DNA of 64,000 nt from Brachybacterium sp. UMB0905 (GTDB taxonomy: Bacteria > Actinomycetota > Actinomycetes > Actinomycetales > Dermabacteraceae), in assembly GCF_002871795.1 (NCBI RefSeq), contig NZ_PNHL01000014.1, positions 10,655 to 74,654 of the forward strand. The letters run 5' to 3'. The notes under the pieces were generated by a model. It was not told the origin of the DNA, searched no databases, and was given only the letters and a program-made list of their open reading frames with translations. Position numbers and translations under genes: made by a program. This document shows positions 57,879 to 64,000 of this stretch, piece after piece (the first letter of the stretch is position 1; the number at the start of each line of letters is the position of its first letter).

Positions 57879-58993
57879 GAAGGCGGGGCATCGGCACCGT
57901 GGTTCGGCGGCGCCTCGCGCTGCGGCCCGGGCGCGTCGTGCTCGTGGACCGTGAGGGCACGCTGCGGGCCGGAGATCTGCTGGACCTGGTGCGGCTGCGA
58001 CGCGCCACCCCCGGCTCGAGCCCGCATTCGGTGCCGCTGGGTCTCGCAGACCTGCCGGCCACCGCTCCCCTGCGTCAGGTGCTCGTCACGGCGCTCGCGG
58101 CCGATGGGGAGCTGCTGCTGCGCTCGAGCGGCACTACGTTGGGGCAGCCGCGCCTGCAGCGCCGCGGCCCGCTGAGCGCCAAGCAGCTGGTGATGCTGCT
58201 GGATCTGGCGCGCCGTGTGGGACTGCGACCGGGCCGCACCGTCGCGAGCGCCGCCCCGGGCGTGCACGGGCACGGCCTGCAGGTGGCGCTCGGCGCGCTC
58301 GGTCTGGGCGCAGTGCTCGTGGACCTCAGCCACCTGCCGTCCCGCCCACGCATCGAGCTGCTGCACCGCACCAGCCCGGATCTGCTGACCGGCGTGCCGG
58401 TGCACCTGTCGGATGTGCTCACAGCGGACCTCGAGCACGCCGCGAAGCGTTCCCTGCGCATCCCCCACGTGATCTCCGGCTCCGATCGCCTGGATGATGA
58501 GCTGCGCGCCGATCTCGCCCGGCGCTTCCGCGCCCGGGTCCATGACGTCTACGGCACTTCGGAGACCGGCAGCCTCACCGTCGACGGCAAGCCTCTGCGC
58601 GGAGTGCGGATCCGCGAGAGCGACGGGCTGCTACACGTGCGCTCCCCCTTCACCGCGGGCCGCGAGATCGTCACCGACCGCGGGAAGGTCACTGCCCGGG
58701 GCCGGGTCGTGGTGCAGGGACGGGCCGATGGGCAGATCTCCTCCGGCGGCATGCTGCACCATCCGCATGAGGTGGCCTGGCTGCTGCATGAACGCCCCGG
58801 GGTGCGCGCGGCACAGCTGCGCGCGGTGCCCGATGCGCGGTTCGGGCTGCGCACCATCGCGGAGGTGGAGATCGGGGAGCTGCCGGCCGGCGTGGACCCG
58901 CCCACCGCTGAGGAGCTGAGGGCGCTGATCCATGACCGGCTGGGCCCCGCGGCGGTGCCGCGGCAGATCCTCCTCAGCACTCGGGAAGACTGA
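57875..58993 (+). CDS. Degenerate ANL-superfamily (AMP-ligase-like) protein
   Basis: The 372-residue protein resembles acyl-CoA synthetases but is short (normally about 500). The A3 loop is [19 protein letters not shown], with an extra Leu and Arg in place of the usual Lys. The A5 motif [19 protein letters not shown] is normal, and [20 protein letters not shown] is a clear A8 hinge. The end ([12 protein letters not shown]) stops before the A10 segment that holds the catalytic Lys, so adenylation is doubtful. It may be a partner or a non-catalytic relative. It is co-translated with the SDR and converges with sdaA by 20 nt. Confidence 0.7.
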   Translation: MRRRGIGTVVRRRLALRPGRVVLVDREGTLRAGDLLDLVRLRRATPGSSPHSVPLGLADLPATAPLRQVLVTALAADGELLLRSSGTTLGQPRLQRRGPLSAKQLVMLLDLARRVGLRPGRTVASAAPGVHGHGLQVALGALGLGAVLVDLSHLPSRPRIELLHRTSPDLLTGVPVHLSDVLTADLEHAAKRSLRIPHVISGSDRLDDELRADLARRFRARVHDVYGTSETGSLTVDGKPLRGVRIRESDGLLHVRSPFTAGREIVTDRGKVTARGRVVVQGRADGQISSGGMLHHPHEVAWLLHERPGVRAAQLRAVPDARFGLRTIAEVEIGELPAGVDPPTAEELRALIHDRLGPAAVPRQILLSTRED

Positions 58994-60368
58994 CCGGCAC
59001 CGCCGTGACGGCGAGCCCGCCCATCGCGGTCTCCTTGTAGCGGTCGGACATGTCCTTGCCGGTCTGCCGCATCGTCTCGATCACGGTGTCCAGGGACACG
59101 AAGTGCTCCCCGGTGCCGCGCAGGGCGAAGCGGGCGGCGGTGATCGCCTTGACCGCCGCCATGGCATTGCGCTCGATGCACGGCACCTGCACCAGCCCGC
59201 CCACCGGATCGCAGGTCAGCCCCAGGTTGTGTTCCATGGCGATCTCCGCGGCGTTCTCCACCTGGGTGGGCTTGCCGCCCATCGCCTCGCACAGGGCGGC
59301 GGCGGCCATCGAGCAGGCCGAGCCGACCTCGCCCTGGCAACCCACCTCGGCCCCGGAGATCGAGGCGTGCTCCTTGTACAGCGACCCGATCGCCCCGGCG
59401 GTCAGCAGGAACCGCACCGCAATCTCCTCGGGGTCAGCGCCCTCGATGTAGGTGGTGGCGTAGTGCAGGACCGCAGGGATGATGCCGGAGGCCCCGTTGG
59501 TGGGGGCGGTGACCACGCGGCCACCGGCGGCGTTCTCCTCATTGACCGCGAGCGCCGCGAGGGACACCCATTCGAAGGCGTACACGGGCAGGCGGGAGGG
59601 ATCCTCAGCGGCGAGGGACTCGCACCAGGAGGCGGCGCGGCGCTGCACATCCAGGCCCCCGGGCAGGGTGCCGGGGGTGCGCATGCCGCGCTCGATGCAG
59701 TCCTCCATGGTGCGCCAGATCCGCAGCAGCCCGGTGCGGATCTCCTCCTCGCTGCGCCACTGCCGCTCACGCATCAGCATCGCCTGCCAGATGGAGATGC
59801 CGCGGTCCTCGCACACGGCCAGCAGCTCCTTGCCGGTGGTGAACACGGCGCGCCCCTCATCCTCGGAGGCGACGTCCGCGATCGGCCGGTCCATATCCTC
59901 GGCGCTCACCACGAAACCGCCGCCCACGGAGAACACCTCCTCGCGGCGCAGCTCCTCGCCCTCGGAGTCCAGGGCCACAAAAGCCATGCCATTGGGATGC
60001 TGCGGCAGGACCGTCAGAGGGTGCAGAACGATGGTGGAGGCTCGAAGGCTCACGGGCAGCCGTCCGTCCAGAAGCAGGCTGCCCTCGGCCTCGATCTGGT
60101 CCACGCGCTGCAGCCCCGCCACGGGATCCACGGTCTCGGGGTCGTTGCCCTCCAGGCCCATCACGACGGCGCTCATGGTGCCGTGGCCGGCGCCGGTGGC
60201 GGCCAGCGACCCGTACAGGTGCACGGCCACATCGGCGACGCGCGGCCCCAGCTCAGGATCTGCGAGGATCTCGCGGGCGAACTGGGCGGCAGCGCGCATC
60301 GGGCCCACGGTGTGGGAGCTCGAGGGGCCGATGCCGATCTTGAACATGTCGAACGTGCTGACGCTCAT
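58974..60368 (-). CDS. sdaA: L-serine ammonia-lyase (single-chain SdaA)
   Basis: The enzyme turns L-serine into pyruvate and ammonia using a [4Fe-4S] cluster. The 464-residue protein unites the beta domain (about 1-160, [20 protein letters not shown]) and the alpha domain (about 185-464). Visible are [40 protein letters not shown], with cluster Cys, [20 protein letters not shown] and [20 protein letters not shown]. It converges with the ligase-like gene by 20 nt. With acs and lutABC it points to growth on small organic acids. Confidence 0.95.
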   Translation of the reverse strand: MSVSTFDMFKIGIGPSSSHTVGPMRAAAQFAREILADPELGPRVADVAVHLYGSLAATGAGHGTMSAVVMGLEGNDPETVDPVAGLQRVDQIEAEGSLLLDGRLPVSLRASTIVLHPLTVLPQHPNGMAFVALDSEGEELRREEVFSVGGGFVVSAEDMDRPIADVASEDEGRAVFTTGKELLAVCEDRGISIWQAMLMRERQWRSEEEIRTGLLRIWRTMEDCIERGMRTPGTLPGGLDVQRRAASWCESLAAEDPSRLPVYAFEWVSLAALAVNEENAAGGRVVTAPTNGASGIIPAVLHYATTYIEGADPEEIAVRFLLTAGAIGSLYKEHASISGAEVGCQGEVGSACSMAAAALCEAMGGKPTQVENAAEIAMEHNLGLTCDPVGGLVQVPCIERNAMAAVKAITAARFALRGTGEHFVSLDTVIETMRQTGKDMSDRYKETAMGGLAVTAVPVSLPEC

Positions 60369-60419
60369 CGTGCGGACCTCCTAATGGGCGGGGAGAACGG
60401 GGAGTGGATAGGTGAGGTG

Positions 60420-61991
60420 TCAGCGGCCGCGCCGACGGGGCGGGCGTCCGCTGCGGCCGGTGCTGCTCGCGCCGCGGCGGGGGGTGCCGGAGGAGCGCTG
60501 GCCTGCCTCGCCGCTGCGGTCGGAGCGTGCGCTGCGGGTGGTGCCGGCGCTCCGTCCCGCGCCGGAGCCGCGCCCGCCCGAGCTGCTGCCACGGGTGCCA
60601 CGAGCGCCACCACGGCCGCCGCGGCCGCCGCGGGAATCGCGCGGGGCGGCGTCGTCATCCTGCCAGGCGGCACGGCGCTCCTCATTGGCGCGGCGCTCAG
60701 CGGCACGGCGCTCATCGGCCCCCCGGCGGCCGCTGAGATCCAGCCGGCGCGGGGCACCCTTGTGCTTGATCGTCGCCGGGTCGGTGACGGGCTCACCGGA
60801 GGGGGTGCGCCCCCCGATCTCGGCCAGATGCGGATGCTCGGCCGAGGAGACATCCTTAACCCACGTCGGCTCCACTTTCGCGCCCTCCAGGACGCTGCGG
60901 GTGCGTCCGGTCTGGTGCGGCAGGGCGAGGGTGACGACGGTGCCGGCGGCGCCGGCGCGGGCGGTGCGGCCGGAGCGGTGCACGTACTCCTTGACGCCGT
61001 CGGCCGGATCGACGTGGACGACCATGCTGACGTCATCGATGTGCAGGCCGCGGGCGGCCACATCGGTCGCGACGAGCACGCTGAAGGCGCCTTCGCGGAA
61101 GCCGGCGAGCACATTGGTGCGCAGGCCCTGCTGCTTGCTGCCGTGCAGAGCCGCCGCGGCGACCCCCACCTCGACGAGCTCCTGCGCCACCCGCTCGGCG
61201 CCCAGCTGGGTGCGGGTGAACAGCAGGGTCCGGCCCTCACGGGCGGCGAGCTGCGCGGTGACCTCGCGTTTGGCGGCCGGGGCGATCTCCAGCACGTGGT
61301 GATCCATCGTGGTCACGGCGGCACTGACGGGGGTGGTCTCGTGGCTGACGGGATCCACCAGGAAGGCATCGATGATCTGCTGGACCTGCCCATCGAGAGT
61401 GGCGGAGAACAGCATTTTCTGGGTGCCCATCTCGATCGCGGCGAGAATGTCCCGCACCTGCGGCAGGAACCCCAGATCCGCCATGTGATCGGCTTCGTCC
61501 ACGACGGTCGTCTCCACTGAGTCCAGGCCCAGCTGCCCGCGTTCGGCCAGGTCGATCAGCCGCCCCGGGGTGGCCACGATGATGTGCACGCCGCGGGCCA
61601 GGGCCTGCGCCTGCTTGTCGATGTTCATCCCCCCGGCCACGAGCTGCGCGGTGATCCCCACGGCGCGGGCGAAGGGGTGGATGGTGTCCACGACCTGCAC
61701 GGCGAGCTCGCGCGTGGGCACGAGCACCACACCGAGCGGGCGCCGACGGTGGACCCGACGGCCGCGGAACCGCGCGGTCATCGCCAGGGTGAAGGCAAGG
61801 GTCTTGCCGGAGCCGGTCTCGGCGCGGGCCAGCACGTCCCGGCCGGCCAGGGCGTCGGGGAGGATCGCGGTCTGGATCGGGAAGGCGCGGCTGAGCCCCT
61901 GGTCCTGCAGCACATCCAGCAGCTCCTGCGGCAGCGGCATGTCCTCGAAGGGCTGGGCGCGGCGGGCCGAGCGGCGGCGGGCCTTTGGCAT
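60420..61991 (-). CDS. DEAD-box RNA helicase with RG-rich C-terminus
   Basis: The 523-residue helicase has the Q motif (FEDMPLPQELLDVLQDQGLS, FPIQTAILP), Walker A ARAETGSGKTLAFTLAM, PTRELAVQVV, VATPGRLIDLAERG, DEADHMADLGF, motif III LFSATLDGQ and C-terminal VATDVAARGLHIDDVSMVVH with HRSGRTARAG. The last 110 residues are rich in Arg, Gly and Ser (RGGRGGRGGARGTRG), an RNA-binding tail like RhlE/DeaD. The ATG at 61991 has AGGAGG ahead; it diverges from panD. It sits 51 nt after sdaA. Confidence 0.95.
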   Translation of the reverse strand: MPKARRRSARRAQPFEDMPLPQELLDVLQDQGLSRAFPIQTAILPDALAGRDVLARAETGSGKTLAFTLAMTARFRGRRVHRRRPLGVVLVPTRELAVQVVDTIHPFARAVGITAQLVAGGMNIDKQAQALARGVHIIVATPGRLIDLAERGQLGLDSVETTVVDEADHMADLGFLPQVRDILAAIEMGTQKMLFSATLDGQVQQIIDAFLVDPVSHETTPVSAAVTTMDHHVLEIAPAAKREVTAQLAAREGRTLLFTRTQLGAERVAQELVEVGVAAAALHGSKQQGLRTNVLAGFREGAFSVLVATDVAARGLHIDDVSMVVHVDPADGVKEYVHRSGRTARAGAAGTVVTLALPHQTGRTRSVLEGAKVEPTWVKDVSSAEHPHLAEIGGRTPSGEPVTDPATIKHKGAPRRLDLSGRRGADERRAAERRANEERRAAWQDDDAAPRDSRGGRGGRGGARGTRGSSSGGRGSGAGRSAGTTRSARSDRSGEAGQRSSGTPRRGASSTGRSGRPPRRRGR

Positions 61992-62059
61992 CGTGATCCT
62001 CCTGACGAATCGGGCTCCCCCATCATCCAGCATGCGGGATCGATGGGAGAATGCAGGCG

Positions 62060-62485
62060 ATGTTGCGCACTTTCATGACCTCGAAGATTCACCGGGCCAC
62101 GGTGACGCAGGCGGACCTGCACTACGTGGGCTCGGTGACCATCGACCCCACGCTCACCGAGGCGGCCGGCCTGCTGGAGAACGAACAGGCCCACATCGTC
62201 GATATCACGAACGGCAACCGCCTGGTCACCTACGTCATCGAGGGTGAGCGCGACAGCGGCGTGATCGGCATCAACGGTGCTGCCGCGCATCTCGTCGAGC
62301 CCGGTGACCTTGTGATCATCATGGCCTACGGGCAGCTCGACGCAGCTGAGGCCGCCGCTCACCGCCCCCGCGTGGTGCATGTCGATGAGAAGAACCGCAT
62401 CGTCGAGCTCGGTGCTGACGGCGCGCAGCCGGTGCCCGGCATGCCGGATCAGATCGACGGACGCACCTCCCGCGGCATGCGCTGA
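62060..62485 (+). CDS. panD: Aspartate 1-decarboxylase
   Basis: PanD makes beta-alanine for pantothenate. The 141-residue precursor has [20 protein letters not shown], the self-cleavage site [14 protein letters not shown] (between Gly and Ser, giving the pyruvoyl group), and [20 protein letters not shown] plus [20 protein letters not shown]. The ATG at 62060 fits the usual N-terminus (MLRT); 62051 is the next option. Its product feeds panC at 28296. The stop overlaps the AEC transporter start (TGATG). Confidence 0.96.
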   Translation: MLRTFMTSKIHRATVTQADLHYVGSVTIDPTLTEAAGLLENEQAHIVDITNGNRLVTYVIEGERDSGVIGINGAAAHLVEPGDLVIIMAYGQLDAAEAAAHRPRVVHVDEKNRIVELGADGAQPVPGMPDQIDGRTSRGMR

Positions 62486-63417
62486 TGAGCGGGGTCCTGA
62501 CGGGCTTTTTCATCGTCTGGGCCCTCATCGGCGTGGGCTGGATCGTCGGCCGCGCCGGGGTGCTGGGACCGCACGGGCGGTTCGTGCTGAACCGCACCAC
62601 CTTCTTCGTCGCCTCCCCTGCCCTGGTACTGGTGGGACTGCTGAGTTCGAACCCGGCGGAGGTGCTCTCCCGGCCGATGGTCGTGGCGGGCACCGCCGGG
62701 CTTCTCACCGGGGCGCTGCTGGCCGGTGCGGTGCGGCTGCTCACCCGGCGGCGCGGCGCGGACCTCGTGGTCACAGCGATCTCGGGCTCCGTGGTCAACG
62801 GCGCGAACATGGGGTTCCCGATCGCGCTGTATGTACTCGGGGACATCTCCCACGCGATCCCGGTGATCCTCTTCCAGCAGGCGGTGTACACACCGCTGTA
62901 TCTGCTCATCCTGCATCGCGTGACCGAGGGCGCCGAGGGGCCGCAGGGCCTTCACGGAGTGTTGCGCTCGATCATCGCGAACCCCACGATCATCGCCTCC
63001 GCCATCGGGCTCGCCCTGGCCGCGGGCGGGGTGAGCCTGCCGGAGGTGGCACTCGAGCCGGTGCGCTCGCTCGCCGATATGGCGATCCCGGCGATGCTGC
63101 TGGCCTATGGCCTGTCGCTGCACGGCTCACGGCCCTTGGCCCGCGATGACGGGTATCGCGGGCTGATCGCCGTGGCATCGGCGACCAAACTGCTGGTCAT
63201 GCCGCTCGTGGCGCTCGGGATCGGACTGCTGCTGGGGCTGCGTGGCACGGGGCTGTATGAGGTGGTCGTCATGGCGGCGCTGCCCACCGCGCAGAACGTG
63301 TACGTCGCCGCCGCGCGCTACCGGGCTGCCGAGAACCTGGCGCGGGACACTGTGCTCGTGACGACGATCGGCACGGTGCTGGTGCTGCTGGCGGTGTCCG
63401 CGCTGCTCGGGGTGTAA
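62485..63417 (+). CDS. AEC-family (auxin efflux carrier-like) transporter
   Basis: The 310-residue protein has about ten membrane segments in two repeats: VLTGFFIVWALIGVGWIVGR, FFVASPALVLVGLLSSNPAE, SGSVVNGANMGFPIALYVLG (the NxGxxG-type break in TM4), VTEGAEGPQGLHGVLRSIIA, and C-terminal VVVMAALPTAQNVYVAAARY. AEC members export or import organic acids such as malate or malonate. It is co-translated with panD, which is odd, and no substrate can be read from sequence. Confidence 0.85.
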   Translation: MSGVLTGFFIVWALIGVGWIVGRAGVLGPHGRFVLNRTTFFVASPALVLVGLLSSNPAEVLSRPMVVAGTAGLLTGALLAGAVRLLTRRRGADLVVTAISGSVVNGANMGFPIALYVLGDISHAIPVILFQQAVYTPLYLLILHRVTEGAEGPQGLHGVLRSIIANPTIIASAIGLALAAGGVSLPEVALEPVRSLADMAIPAMLLAYGLSLHGSRPLARDDGYRGLIAVASATKLLVMPLVALGIGLLLGLRGTGLYEVVVMAALPTAQNVYVAAARYRAAENLARDTVLVTTIGTVLVLLAVSALLGV

Positions 63418-63444
63418 GGCGCTACCGGCGTCTGACACGCTGTT

Positions 63445-63482
63445 GGAGGAGCTGAACGGTCGGGAAGCGACGTCGCTCCTCC
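63445..63482 (+). terminator. Possible terminator hairpin after the AEC gene
   Basis: GGAGGAGC (63445-63452) pairs with GCTCCTCC (63475-63482) across a 22-nt loop, 28 nt after the stop. The loop is long, so the call is weak. Confidence 0.35.
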
Positions 63483-63547
63483 CCGCCCACACCCGTGCGG
63501 TGCGGGTCCCATGGAAAGTCTCGTACTCCGCAACGGCGCGATCGGGG

Positions 63548-63935
63548 TGTACCAAGGTTCTTGGACAGTCTTCTATGAGGAAGGATCAAGGACATGGCAG
63601 GAAGATCCAGGCGTAAGTTCAGTCCCCAGTTCAAGGCCGAGGCAGTCCAGCTGGTGATCCAGTCCGACCGGCCGATCGTCGAGGTCGCTGGCGAGCTGGG
63701 GATCATTCCCGGCACCCTCGGGAACTGGGTGAACAAGTACCGTGAAGAGAATCCCGAGCCCGAGAAGAAGCTGACCCCGTCAGATCATGCCCGGCTCGCG
63801 GAACTGGAAGTCGAGAATCGTCGGCTCCGGATGGAGAACGAGTTTTTAAAAAAAGCCGCGGCCTTCTTCGCCAGGGAGCAGGGCTGAACGAGAAGTCAGC
63901 CCTGATCGAGGCGGAGAAGGACACCTGGTGGTGTC
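63548..63935 (+). mobile_element. IS3-family insertion sequence, 5' part only
   Basis: The candidate left end is near 63548 (TGTACCAAGGTTCTTGGACAG, containing CCAAGGTTCTTGG). It is followed by an orfA with an IS3-type helix-turn-helix and leucine-zipper region, then the -1 frameshift signal A7G (63848-63855) and the first residues of orfB. After about 63925 the orfB frame no longer looks like an IS3 transposase. The right part lies beyond the window, or the element is interrupted there. The exact end cannot be fixed because the matching terminal repeat is not in view. Confidence 0.65.
63594..63887 (+). CDS. IS3-family transposase OrfA
   Basis: The 97-residue protein begins MAGRSRRKFSPQFKAEAVQL, the IS3 OrfA start, with a helix-turn-helix (SDRPIVEVAGELGIIPGTLG, NWVNKYREE) and a leucine-zipper-like C-terminus (LAELEVENRRLRMENEFLKK AAAFFAREQG region). 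The run TTTTT AAAAAAAG at 63843-63855 is a classic slippery site. A -1 shift there joins OrfA to OrfB. It begins 176 nt after the AEC gene in otherwise empty DNA. Confidence 0.9.
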   Translation: MAGRSRRKFSPQFKAEAVQLVIQSDRPIVEVAGELGIIPGTLGNWVNKYREENPEPEKKLTPSDHARLAELEVENRRLRMENEFLKKAAAFFAREQG

Positions 63936-64000
63936 ATAGCGTCGAAGCAACACCTCCGGTCGGCGGGGGTCTGATCGGTGGAGTGTGCGGATGGCGCGGG
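63854..64000 (+). pseudogene. IS3-family OrfB remnant (5' end, disrupted or running off window)
   Basis: In the -1 frame after the A7G signal the reading frame gives LNEKSALIEAEKDT (63884-63925), which resembles the usual start of IS3 OrfB (KxxxIxAEKxxY). The next residues, WWCHSVEATPPVGGGLIGGV, do not. The frame stays open to the window end. A second element or a deletion could begin near 63925. GGTGT (63930-63934) and ACACC (63949-63953) form a short inverted repeat just past the break. Confidence 0.45.

Noticed and set aside
58932..61520. 862-codon plus-strand frame over sdaA and the helicase
   Set aside because: Shadow of two minus-strand genes with full motif sets.

Overview
The window looks like a chromosomal segment of a high-GC Gram-positive bacterium (Actinobacteria, probably Micrococcales; a Brachybacterium/Dermabacteraceae-like organism is my best guess, inferred from gene order and codon use, not from a marker gene). 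Supporting signs are Lsr2, ClpC, a SepX/GlpR-like division protein, DUF3180 and DUF2520 proteins, Holin-X, frequent GTG starts, TANNNT -10 boxes 6 to 9 nt before start codons, and dense ATGA/GTGA overlaps. About 60 protein genes, one clear pseudogene and one partial insertion sequence can be supported. I saw no tRNA, rRNA or CRISPR.

Layout. 1-6.1 kb: sepX-like (cut by the window edge) and rimJ-like, diverging from a 5-formyl-THF cyclo-ligase, FmdB, SAF-domain, mscL, mutY block; then argA-type GNAT and DedA. 6.2-8.8 kb: clpC. 9.0-19.4 kb: an L-fucose catabolic island with an FCD regulator, lactonase, aldo/keto reductase, mutarotase, fuconate dehydratase, an ABC importer without its own ATPase, a decayed Tat-exported gene and a GH29 alpha-L-fucosidase. 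19.5-26 kb: YesL-like protein, mqo, lutABC and an aldose epimerase. 26.1-40.5 kb: a long leftward housekeeping run (dacB, tilS, hpt, ftsH, folE, folP, folB-folK, DUF3180, two PH-domain proteins, DUF2520, panC, lysS, small membrane protein, lsr2). 40.5-49.7 kb: ppa, EcsC-like, def, a solitary UgpC/MsmK-type ATPase, DUF4032, rlmB, cysS, Holin-X and a LacI regulator. 49.8-55.8 kb: histidine kinase, response regulator and a predicted beta-solenoid membrane protein; acs; a VOC protein with a ribbon-helix-helix protein. 55.9-63.4 kb: an OYE/SDR/degenerate adenylate-ligase operon, sdaA, DEAD-box helicase, panD and an AEC transporter. The right edge holds the start of an IS3-family element that loses its homology about 40 nt into orfB.

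How it fits together. The fucose island should import a fucosylated oligosaccharide, remove fucose in the cytoplasm (GH29), then mutarotate, oxidise, hydrolyse and dehydrate it by the non-phosphorylating route. The last steps are not in the window. Its importer probably borrows the solitary ATPase at 42.9 kb. Mqo, LutABC, Acs and SdaA point to aerobic use of malate, lactate, acetate and serine. The most notable items are a candidate fucose regulon operator (CATCGGA), the OYE/SDR/degenerate-ligase cassette, the kinase/regulator/solenoid operon, palindromes in the leaders of acs and the EcsC-like gene, and an apparent loss of galU and moeA/glp from a conserved division-linked neighbourhood.
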